Positions 1 to 11,045 of a stretch of DNA of 64,000 nt are shown here, piece by piece. Position numbers and translations under genes: made by a program. The notes under the pieces were generated by a model, which searched no databases, was not told where the DNA came from, and saw only the letters and a list, made by a program, of their open reading frames with translations. The stretch's first letter is position 1, and every line of letters starts with the position of its first letter. Source of the DNA: Rhizophagus clarus (taxonomy: Eukaryota > Glomeromycota > Glomeromycetes > Glomerales > Glomeraceae); NCBI GenBank assembly GCA_015698045.1, contig BLAL01000086.1, positions 186,001 to 250,000 of the forward strand, in the 5' to 3' direction.

Positions 1-46
1 GTAAATTTAAATATTGTTATTTATTATCTGTTATATATTAACTTAC

Positions 47-1933
47 CATCATCTTTAGATTGTTTAGAATTTATATCGATATCAAATTTAAGTTCTTTTG
101 TAACGTAATCTAAATGAAAATAGTTGATTTTTTAAAAAGTACTATAAGAACTATAAAAAACAGTTACAATTTACCATTGTTTTCGTCTTCAATTTGTTTA
201 ATCTTTTTATTATTTGTACCTAAAAATTATATTTTTACACTAATAAACATTTGTTTTTACGTCAAAATAAAATTTTTTTTTCCGTACCGTTATCAGATTT
301 GTTTCCAAATTGATTATCTCCAAGCTTTCTTTTATCTAAAAAAAATTATATAATTTATTAATAATTTAAACGAAATAAAATGAAATGTTATGCCAAATAA
401 ACCAAATGATTACTATTAGAATTCCTTTGATAAAAATTAAATTGATCTAAAAATGTGTCGAAAGTTAATATAATTAACTTTATATTATGAAAAAAAAAAT
501 ACAATTAGGAATTAAAATTACCAGGTTCTGAAATAATGGATTGACTTCTTAAGCTTCTTGTAGAAGCTGCGGATTTTATCATACCACTTAAATATCTACT
601 CTTATATATGGCACTAGGATTATTTGCTACAGGCCCGATATCTGATGATCTTATTATCTCTGTATGAGAACATATAGTGTTTTCATTTTCAGTTATTACG
701 CCAAATTTTTTTAATACTTCATCCGCTGTTGGCCTTTTATCAGGATCAGGATGCCAGCATTCTTTCATTAAATCAATATAACCATTAGGTGCATTTGTAA
801 CAATTGGTGGACGTAAACCATCACATATTTCAATTATAAGTTCAATATTATGATTTCTATCCCAAAAAGGTCTTCTTCCTACCATTAGCTCCCACATAAT
901 CATTCCAAAACTATATATATCTGAAGCTTCGGTATACTTTTTTCCTTGTAAAACCTCTGGTGCAACATAAGGAATTATGCCGTAATTTCCTCTTCATTAT
1001 CTGTTAATTCAGTTGTTAATTCAGTTGCTGATTTACTTGATCCTAAATCACATATTTTTGCATTCCATGGTTTATCAATGGATGGATTTAAAAGAATATT
1101 TCCACTATGTAAATCTCGATGTATAATCTTTACATCATGAATTTTAGAAAGCCCATTTATAATTTCATACAAACTATCCATCTTGTCATACCAACTAATG
1201 TCGTAAAAATCTTTGGTTATATAACGTGTCAAATCCGATTTATAATATGGCATAATAAATATAAGATCTTGAGTAACAGGATCTTGAGTAATGCCATAAT
1301 ATACATTAACATAACCATCATGAATGTCGTCAATCTTACTTCCTTCATTTAATGAATAATGATAAAACATCTTGAGCTGAAATAAAAATTCATTAATTAA
1401 AAATTATTAATCTTTACATTTGAAATCAATTAATAAAATTAATATGGAGTATTTACTTCATTTAGCTCTTTTGAGGTAATATTTTTAGAATCGGTAAGCT
1501 TTTTAAGAGCAACTGTTTTATGACTACCTCGTAGGGAATAATCTAGAGCACCAATATACGAAATTTTACAATCAATCCAAGTAGCTTTATAAATTTTACT
1601 AAAACCACCTTCACCAATAAATTCTATATTTATGAATTTGTCATAAGGAACAAACATCATTTTTCCATTATTCTTGTTAGGATAATTAGTTTGAGTATAT
1701 CTGATAAAATCGTCGATAACTTTATTTCCACTTTGTATAATTCTTTTTTTTGCATGGAAACAAGTATAACAAATCTGATGATTTTCGATTGAAGGTATTC
1801 TAATTTTATTACATTCACTACACTTCTTTCTTTTGCGCTTTAATTTAATTGTTGTCTGTGTTGATTGACTTGAAAGTGCGTCATTGGATAATAAAGAATC
1901 AATTTTATGTTTAATATTTATAGATTTTTCCAT
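47..1933 (-). pseudogene. Kinase array copy A: zinc-motif TKL-type protein kinase with a frameshift, 3' end off the window
   Basis: Member of the four-gene kinase array. Exon 1 (1933-1457) encodes the N-terminus: a CSEC...CYTC pair of CxxC motifs about residues 38-59, then the glycine loop GEGGFSKIYKA and VALKKL lysine. Exon 2 (1376-522) carries HRDLHSGNIL and a DLG in place of DFG. Exons 3 (219-175) and 4 (109-47) encode the C-terminal tail; exon 5 would lie beyond the window start. Exon 2 is 855 nt where an intact copy needs a length of 3n+1. Comparison with copy B shows one base missing near 978-990, so translation stops soon after NEEEI, before [12 protein letters not shown]. The product would lack the activation-segment end and the whole C-lobe. 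The rest of the reading frame is open (505-903 has FGMIMWE and the C-lobe), so the damage is recent or a sequencing error. Compared with copy B it has 13 extra residues between WIDC and TVALKK. Confidence 0.85.
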
Positions 1934-3877
1934 GACGAAGTTAAAAATTTTTAAAATTTTTGAGCATTATAAACGTCTATTATAAATATTTCCAAATTTT
2001 ATATGCAATTCCGATAGAATTTCTTAAATGTCGATCATCAAGTTCTAATATGCAGTTAAAATATTTCCCAATTGTTGTTATCTGTTGGGTGATACGAAAT
2101 AGAATTAAATTCTGGAAGAAAAAATTTTTTTTTCTTTTTTATGTGTAAACTTTTGAATAATTTATTTTTACGTATAACATTAAACATGTTTTAAAGAATG
2201 TTTTAAATTTTTCTCTTAATATTTTATTAAGTGAATTAATTGTCTTTATTTCTTCCTCGGCTTTATACAATTAAATAAAATAGAATCTAATTTCTTGGAG
2301 GATGGAATCATTCTTAAGTCTTAACGTTAATGGCATCCTTACTTTGTATAAATTCGACATTGCGAGTCTAGAAGCAAACTTTGGAAATTAATGTTCGAAA
2401 CTTTTCTAGTAAATTATAATTTAAACAAACATGGGTCTGAGAAAGTTTTGAGTTTCGGTATCCGAAATCTAACCGGAAAATTCACTCATATCAATTACAT
2501 TTCTAATTGTTATTATACTCGTCATGTTGAAGAACACAAAATCGATGATTATAATGAAATATAAAATACGTACAGTACCTACAAATGTAATAAAATTTTA
2601 AATTTCTCTTCTTGATGGAACTTCTAATTTCATTATCTGTTAGGTGATACAATGTAGAATGAAATTTTGGAAGAAAATTTTTTGTGTAATTGTTGATCAT
2701 GTATAACATTACCTGAATCGATTTTCCTATTGTCTTAAATATTTTGTTCCCACAATTTTACACAAGTTGTTTTTTTTTGGAAATTACAAAATACAAATCA
2801 TTTTTAACTTTAACGTCATCACTATCTTGTAGAAATTCGATATCATGAATCTGGAATGACTTTGGAGATTAACGTCCTGAACTTTTCTATCATATAAAAA
2901 CGATAACTTACGAGGACGATAATAGAACATTTGAATATAATATGATCGATTAAATACAGTATGATCAAGCATTCAAACAAGTTTTTTTTTTTTTTGATTA
3001 TCGATCAACTTGTTCTTATTTTTAACTCCCATATATTTAGAATATCATAACTTATACTAGTTATAGTATTAATTATATTATATCGGTAAAAATACCTCAA
3101 AGCAATTAACCTTCCCTTTTAAGAATAAAAAGATTCGTTTAATTTTGGTAGAATCACACAAGGTATTTTTAAACAATGCAATAAATAAATTCAATTGAAA
3201 AAATTTTATTTAATCTGATCCATCATCGTATAATATAATACTTCAAACGAAACCTTTGACGTGCCATTCTAACCTTTAAACATGTTCTTTGTAAATTTGA
3301 TAGTAACTCCATGTCTTCAAAAACGCAATAGACAAATATTATAATAATTTTTACCGTTAAATTAGAATATTGGTAAAGGTTTTTAAATCTACTAATGGGA
3401 CTAATAACCAATTTCTCTGATAAAATATCGTTTACGGAATAATTTCAATGTACCTGCGCTTTAATTCAATTTGTCTGTTAGTTAATATTTGTAAAAAAGT
3501 CATATCCATCCATATAAAATACTTTTTCTCATAATAATTTTTTATTTTATTATACTATGTAATTTCCGATAGAAATTTCTTTTAATATACAGTACAAATA
3601 TATAACTTAGTCGCAAGTATTTGAATAATCTAAATTTCTTTGTATTTAATATTACTTATCAGATAACTGAAATTTTTCAATTCGAATTTAACACGTAACG
3701 CAAAATATTAATTGGTTTATACTTCATTTAAATTGTACGTAGCATTTATAAGTAAAGTATATCAGATTATTTAATAATCTATTTTTATTCATTTAAAAAT
3801 TATAACTTGTAATAATTATATGAAAATAATAATAATATGGTTAAACTACTAAATAAATTTGGAAATTCAAAACATCT
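1934..3877. repeat. Spacer between kinase copies A and B, homologous to the other array spacers
   Basis: No gene is supported. The sequence is nearly the same as 5819-7684 and partly matches 9632-11045 and 12963-14160, so the duplicated unit includes the spacer. The spacer also repeats itself: the block at about 2280-2470 (GGATGGAATCATTC, TAACGTTAATG, CGACATTGCGAGTCT) returns in diverged form at about 2770-2960. A short segment with a CATTATCTGTTAGGTGATAC core occurs near 2635 and in other spacers. The short open frame at 3223-3411 has a counterpart at 7033-7218 only because the spacers were copied. Confidence 0.8.
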
Positions 3878-5818
3878 TCAAAAAGTATTAATATCAAAAT
3901 GGATTTCACTAGTAATATATTCTATAAAGAAGAAACATATATTAGATTGTAAATTTAAATATTGTTATATACTATACATTAACTTACCGTCATTATTAGA
4001 TTGTTTAGAGTTTATATCGATATCAAATTCAAGTTCTTTTGTAACGTAATCTAAATGAAAAATAGTTAATTTTTAAAAAATACTGTAAGAACTATAAAAA
4101 CAGTTACAATTTACCATTGTTTTCGACTTTAATTTGTTTAGTCTTTTTATTATTTGTACCTAAAAATTATATTTTTACATTAATAAACATTTGTTTTTAC
4201 GTCATAACAAAAATTTTTTTTTCCGTACCGTTATCAAATCTGTTTCTGAATTGATTATCTCCAAGCTTTCTTTTATCTAAAAAAAATTATATAATTTATT
4301 AATAATTCAAATGAAATGAAATGAAATGTTATACCAAATAAACCAAATGATTACTATTAGAATTCCTTTGATAAAAATTAAATTGATCTAAAAAAGTGAT
4401 CGAAAGTTAAAATAATTAATTTATATTATGAAAAAAAAAAAAAAAATACAATTAGGAATTAAAATTACCAGGTTCTGAAATAATGGATTTACTTCTTAAA
4501 CTTCTTGTAGATGCTGCAGATTTTATCATACCACTTAAATATCTACTTTTATATATGGCGTCAGGATTGTTTGTTGTCACGGGTCCAATATCTGATGATT
4601 TTATAATTTTTGTCTTATTATTCCATTCATTATTAAGTATGTCATTAATTTTTTCTAATACTTCATCAGCCGTTGGCCTCTTTTCTGGATCAGAATGCCA
4701 GCATTCTTTCATTAAATCAATGTAACCTTTAGGTGCATTTGTAATAATTGGTGGACGTAAACCATCACATATTTCAATTATAAGTTCAGTATCATGTTTT
4801 CTATCCCAAAAAGGTCTTCTTCCTACCATTACTTCCCACATAATCATTCCAAAACTATATATATCTGAAGCTTCAGTATACTTTTTTCCTTGTAAAACCT
4901 CTGGTGCAACATAAGGAATTATGCCATAAATCTCCTCTTCATTATCTGTTGTTGATTCAGTTGCTGATTTACTTGTTCCTAAATCACATATTTTTGCATT
5001 CAAAAACAAATTTAAAAGAATATTTCCACTATGTAAATCTCGATGTATAATCTTTGCATCATGAATTTTAGAAAGCCCATTTATAATTTTATACAAATTA
5101 TACATCTTATCATACCAATCAATATTATAAAAATCTTTAGTTATATAACGTGTCAAATCCAATTCATAATATGGCATAATAAATATAAGATCTTGAGTAA
5201 CAGGATCTTGAGTAACGCCATAATATACATTAACATAACTATTATGAATGTCGTCAATATTACTTCCTTCATTTAAAGAATAATGATAAAACATCTTGAG
5301 CTGAAATAAAAATTCATTAATTAAAAATTATTAATCTTTACATTTGAAATCCATTAATAAAATTAATATGGAATACTTACCTCATTTAGTTCTTTTGAAG
5401 TGATATTTTTAGAATTGTTAAGCTTTTTAAGAGCAACTGTTTCATAAATTTTACAATCATCCCAAATAGCTTTATAAATTTTACTAAAACCACCTTCACC
5501 AATAAATTCTATATTTATGAATTTGTCATAAGGAACAAACATCATTTTTCCATTATTCTTGTTAGGATAATTAGTTTGAGTATATCTGATAAAATCGTCG
5601 ATAACTTTATTTCCACTTTGTATAATTCTTTTTTTTGCATGGAAACAAGTATAACAAATCTGATGATTTTCGATTGAAGGTATTCTAATTTTATTACATT
5701 CACTACACTTCTTTCTTTTGCGCTTTAATTTAATTGTTGTCTGTGTTGATTGACTTGAAAGTGCGTCATTGGATAATAAAGAATCAATTTTATGTTTAAT
5801 ATTTATAGATTTTTCCAT
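3878..5818 (-). CDS. Kinase array copy B: intact five-exon zinc-motif protein kinase
   Basis: Exons on the minus strand: 5818-5381, 5300-4469, 4159-4115, 4050-3988, 3921-3878, with GT-AG introns of 80, 309, 64 and 66 nt. Lengths sum to 1422 nt, 473 residues, with every phase consistent. Residues about 38-59 hold two CxxC pairs (CSEC, CYTC), a likely zinc site. The kinase domain follows: GEGGFSKIYKA, VALKK lysine, HRDLHSGNIL catalytic loop, DLGTS metal-binding motif (DLG for DFG), APEVL, then [12 protein letters not shown] and RPFWDR of the C-lobe. HRDLHSGN and the fold order point to a TKL-like Ser/Thr or dual-specificity kinase. Its substrate is unknown. Exons 3-5 encode an acidic tail with DYVTKELEFDIDI and EYITSEIHFDINT. 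No signal peptide or membrane segment. Such kinases are strongly expanded in Glomeromycotina (family knowledge). Start chosen at the ATG shared by copies A, B and C. Confidence 0.9.
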
Positions 5819-7684
5819 GACGAAGTTAAAAATTTTTGAGCATCATAAATGTCTATTATAAATATTTTTTCTCTTAAATAGATTTCCAAGCAATTCCGAT
5901 AGAATTTCTTAGATGTCGATCAACAAGTTCTAATATATTTCCCAATCGTACTATGATACGAAATAGAATTAAATTCTGGAAGAAAATTTGTTTTTGTAAA
6001 CTTTTGATTAATTTATTTTTACGTATAACATTAACTGTTAAACATGTTTTAAAGAATGTTTTTAAATTTTTCTTTTAATATTTTATTAAGTGAATTGTCT
6101 TCATTTCTTCCTCAGCTTTGTACAATTAAATAGAATCTAATTTCTTGGACGATGGAATCATTCTTAAGTCTTAACGTTAATGCCATCCTTACTTTGTATG
6201 AATTCGACATTGCGAGTCTAGAGGCAAAACTTTGGAAATTAATGTTCGGAACTTTTCTAGTAAAGTATAATTTAAACAAACATGAGTCTGAGAAAGTTTT
6301 GAGTTTCGGTATCTGAAATCTAACCGGAAAATTCACTCATATCAATTACATTTCTAATTGTTATTATACTGCACTTGTCATGTTGAAGAACATAAAATCG
6401 ATGATTATAATGAAATATAAAATACAGTACCTAAAATTTTAAATTTCTTTTCTTGATGGATCTTCTAATTTCATTATCTGTTAGGTGGAAAATTTTTGTG
6501 TAATTGTTGATCATGTATAAACATTACCGGAATCGATTTTCCTATTTATTATTTTTTGTCTTAAATATTTTGTTCCCACAATTTTACACAAGTTGTTTTT
6601 TTTTGGAAATTACAAAATACAAATCATTTTTAACTTTAACGTCATCTCTATCTTGTAGAAATTCGATATCACGAATCTGGAATGACTTTGGAGATTAACG
6701 TCCTGAACTTTTCTATCATATAAAAACGATAACTTACGAGGACGATAATAGAACATTTGAATAGATTAAATACAGTATGATCAAGCATTCAAACAAGTTT
6801 TTTTTTGATCATCGATCAACTTGTTCTTATTTTTAACTCCCATATATTTAGAATATCATAACTTATACTAGTTATAGTATTAATTATATCATATCGGTCA
6901 AAGCAATTAACCTTCCCTTTTAAGAATAAAAAAGATTCGTTTAATTTTGGTAGAATTACACAAGGTATTTTTAAACAATGCAATACGTTAAATAAATTCA
7001 ATTGAAAAAATTTTATTTAATTATCTGATCCATCATCGTATAATATAATACTTCAAACGAAACCTTTGACGTGCCATTCTAACCTTTAAACATGTTCTTT
7101 GTAAATTTGATAGTAACTCCATGTCTTCAAAAACGCAATAGACAACTATTATAATAATTTTTACCGTTAAATTAGAATTTGGGCAAAGTTTTTTAATTTT
7201 AATGGAACTAATAATCAATTTCTCTGATGAAATATCGTTTACAGAATAATTTCAATGTACCTGCGCTTTGTCTGTTAGTTAATATTTGTAAAAAAAAATC
7301 ATATCCATCCATATTAAAATACTTTTTCTCATAATAATTCTTTATTTTATTATACTAAGTAATTTCCGATAGAAATTTCAAGAATAATGTTTGAATATAT
7401 TATCGACTATATACAAATATATAACTTAGTCGCAAGTATTTGAATAATCTAAATTTCTTTGTATTTAATATTACTTATCAGATAACTGAAATTTTTCAAT
7501 TCGAATTTAACACGTAACACAAAATATTAATTGGTTTATACTTCATTTAAATTGTACGTAGCATTTATAAGTAAAGTATATCAGATTATTTATAAATCTA
7601 TTTTTATTTATTTAAAAATTATAACGTAATAATTATATGAAAAAAATAATAATATCTAAATAAATTTGGAAATTCAAAACGCCT
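5819..7684. repeat. Spacer between kinase copies B and C
   Basis: This spacer is homologous to 1934-3877 almost throughout, with small indels. It carries the same internal duplication (about 6130-6300 and 6600-6750), the ATCATCGATCAACTTG segment near 6810 and the block at 7030-7170 that reads as a short minus-strand frame. No independent gene is supported. Confidence 0.8.
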
Positions 7685-9631
7685 TCAAAAAGTATTAATA
7701 TCAAAATGGATTTCACTAGTAATATATTCTATAAAGAAGAAACATATATTAGATTGTAAATTTAAATATTGTTATATCATACTATACATTAACTTACCGC
7801 CATTGTTAGATAGTTTAGAATTTATATCGATATCAAATTCAAGTTCTTTTGTAACGTAATCTTAATGAAAATAAAAATTTATAAAATATATTGTATGTAT
7901 GCATGAAAAACATTATTACAACATCGCTATATACCATTGTTTTCGCTTTTAATTAATTTAGTCTTTTTATTATTTTTACCTAAAAAATATATTTAAAAAT
8001 TAATAAACATTAGTTTTTGTGTCATCATGAAATTTTTTTCCGTACCGTTATCAAATCTGTTTCCGAATTGAATATCTTTGAACTTTCTTTTATCTAAAAA
8101 AATATATAATTTATTAATAATAATTCAAATGAAGTAAATTTTTAAATCAAACAAACAAATAATTACTATTAGAATTTCTTTGGTAGTAATCAAATTGCAC
8201 TAAAAGTGATCGAAAGTTAAAATCATTAAATTTATATCATGAAAAATACAATTAAAATAATGAATTATTTATTTACCAAGTTCTGAAATAGATTGGCTTC
8301 TTAAACTTCTTGTAGATGCTGCAGATTTTATCATACCACTTAAATATCTACTCTTATATATGGCGTCAGGATTATTTGTTGTCGCGGGTCCAATATCTGA
8401 TGATTCTATAATTTTTGTCTTATTTTGTTGGTTATATTCAGCTTCACATACTTCTTCAATTTCTTTTAATACTTCATCCGCTTTCGGCCTCTTTTCAGGT
8501 TCAGGATGCCAGCATTCTTTCATTAAATCAATATAACCTTCAGGTGCATTTGTAATAATTGGTGGACGTAAACCATCACATATTTCAATTATAAGTTCAG
8601 TATCATGTTTTCTATCCCAAAAAGGTCTTCTTCCTACCATTACTTCCCACATAATCATTCCAAAACTATATATATCTGAAGCTTCGATATATTTTTTTCC
8701 TTGTAAAACCTCTGGTGCAACATAAGGAATTATGCCATAAATCTCCTCTTCATTAACTGTTAATTCAGTTGTTGATTCAGTTGCTGATTTACTTGTTCCT
8801 AAATCACATATTATTGCATCCCATGCCGAATTTAAAAGAATATTTCCACTATGTAAATCTCGATGTATAATCTTTGAACGATGAATTTTAGTAAGTCCAT
8901 ATATAATGCAACGCAAACTACTCATCTTATTATACCAACTAATATTATAAAAATCTTTAGTTATATAACGTGTCAAATCCAATTCACAATATGGCATAAT
9001 AAATATAAGGTCTTGAGTAACAGGATCTTGAGTAACGCCATAATATACATTAACATAATTATAATCATTGATATTAATTAAAGAATAAAGATAATACATC
9101 TTGAGCTGAAACAAAAATTTATTTTAAAAATTATTGTCTCACATTTAAAGTTAATTAATAAAATTAGTATGGAACGTTTACCTCATTTAGCTCTTTTGAA
9201 GTAATATTTTTAGAATTGTTAAGCTTTTTAAGGGCAACTGTTCTAGACTTATTTCGTATGGAATAATCTATAACACAATCAATCCAAGTAGCTTTATAAA
9301 TTTTACTAAAACCTCCTTCACCAATAAGTTTTATATTTTCGAATTTTTCATAAGGAACAAACATCATTTTTCCTTTCCTTCTTTTAGGATAATTAGATTG
9401 AGTATATGTGATAAAATCGTCGATAACTTTATTACCACTTTGTTTAATTCTTTTTTTTGCATGGAAACAAGTATAACAAATCTGATTATTTTCATCTGAA
9501 GGTTTTCTTATTTTATTACATCCGCTACATTTCTCTTTCTTGTATTTTGGTTTAACCTTATTTTGCGTTGGTTGTGAGTCAGTTGATAATGAAAAATCAA
9601 CCTTATGTTTAATATTTATTTGTTTTTCCAT
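7685..9631 (-). CDS. Kinase array copy C: intact five-exon zinc-motif protein kinase
   Basis: Exons: 9631-9182, 9105-8277, 7979-7935, 7860-7798, 7728-7685, total 1431 nt and 476 residues, all phases consistent. Layout matches copy B: CSGC...CYTC near the N-terminus, [58 protein letters not shown]. It differs most after RPKADEVL, where EVCEAEYNQQNKTK replaces the copy B sequence, and in the segment after LKMYY, where SLININDYNYVNVYYG is shorter than in A and B. The frame is open upstream to an ATG at 9673 (adding 14 residues), but 9631 is the ATG conserved among copies and is preferred. The tail exons have the same lengths as in B (45, 63, 44 nt), all flanked by phase-1 introns except at the stop. 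Confidence 0.9.
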
Positions 9632-11045
9632 TATGGCACTAACAAAAATTTTTCGAGCATCATAAACATTCATATAAATACTTTTATCGATTTATTAATA
9701 TTAAGCCCGGAGTTTTTCATTCAAAATTCCATATTCCATCACATGCAATTTCTTGTAGAAATATCGATTATGTAAATAAATATTTACCTGCGGCAAGATT
9801 CGAAATATTGGATTTCTGAATTGCGGTCACAACAGGTGATACAACATAGAACTAAACTGATTTCGTCAGAGATTAATTATTTTTTATGTTTAACATTAAC
9901 GAAATATATGTAACGGAAATAGATATCTGATAATCAATATTTTTTAATGATAATGTATTTTATTAGCAAACTCTCTTTATAAAAACGATAACTTACGAGG
10001 TCTATCATAGAATGAATATCATCATTTTTGGCTGATAATGTTCAAATATTTAAATACCAAAGAATATTCTAAATTATAAATAAATATTATGTCAGTAAAA
10101 AAAATATCTTATAGCAATTATAGCAACTATCTTCCCCTTTGAGAACACCTTCGATGTTATAAGGACTCGAAATAATATACATTTATAAAACAATTCTGGT
10201 AGAATTGGGCTGGCTTGTATCACCAAAATGACTAAACCATTTAGCTATAAACAATGCAATTATACATTAGATAAATTAAAATAAATTTAATTTATCCAAC
10301 TATATCCAATACATCATCGTATATTATTACAACGATATTCCATTCTAATTCTTTTGTAGATTCGCTGATAGCTTCAAGTCTTTAAAGCCTGTACATTTCG
10401 AACTTCTCACATATTATTCCTGCCATGTATAGGAATGTATACAATAATATTTACAGCTAAATCTCAATAAAATTAGAATTTACAGTAAAATGAGCGAAGC
10501 TTTATTTAAATCCAGTGGTATAGCTAATGGAGGTGTTTCATTGTTTCATACAAGGAATATACAGAATAATTTCAATATGCTGCGTTTTGATTCAATTATT
10601 GTCTTTTTTGTTGACTTGAAAGTTCGGCGTTATTTGTAATTTCATATTTTTCATGTTAAAAAAAAAAAAAATTTATACATCCATATAAAATATTTTTCAT
10701 TCTTTTACTAATTCTGTATTTATTATATACAATTTCCTATAGAAATTTCCTTTAAACAATAATGCCATTGATAAACAATTGATCTATAAACACTACTGAA
10801 AGTCTGAAATCGACTACACAATTTTCTAATTTTCTTTCTATAACACAACATAGAATTAATTTTGGAAGCTTTTCAGATTTCAAACACGTAAGATTGATGT
10901 ATCTCGTACGTTATAGATAAGGACATAAGGTATCAAATTGTCGAAATAATATATTTTATTTCTTACATATAGTAATTAACAAGCACAATAAATCTGGAAA
11001 AAAAATTATAATAAATTTGGAGATTAAAAACACCTCCAAGAGATA
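9632..11045. repeat. Spacer between kinase copies C and D, more diverged
   Basis: This spacer shares scattered blocks with the other array spacers: the CAGGTGATACAACATAGAA segment near 9833, the CATCATCGTATATTATTAC block near 10310, and TTCTGGTAGAATTGGGCTGG near 10195. It is shorter and more diverged than the A-B and B-C spacers, which fits an older duplication. No gene is supported. Confidence 0.7.

Noticed and set aside
1119..1352. Plus-strand ORFs with counterparts at 5043-5276 and 8881-9081
   Set aside because: Antisense shadows of the kinase exon 2, which has full motif content on the minus strand.
3223..3411. Minus-strand ORF conserved at 7033-7218
   Set aside because: Conserved only because the whole spacer is duplicated. 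The related stretches near 10310 and 13880 do not keep the frame, and no splice context or domain is seen.
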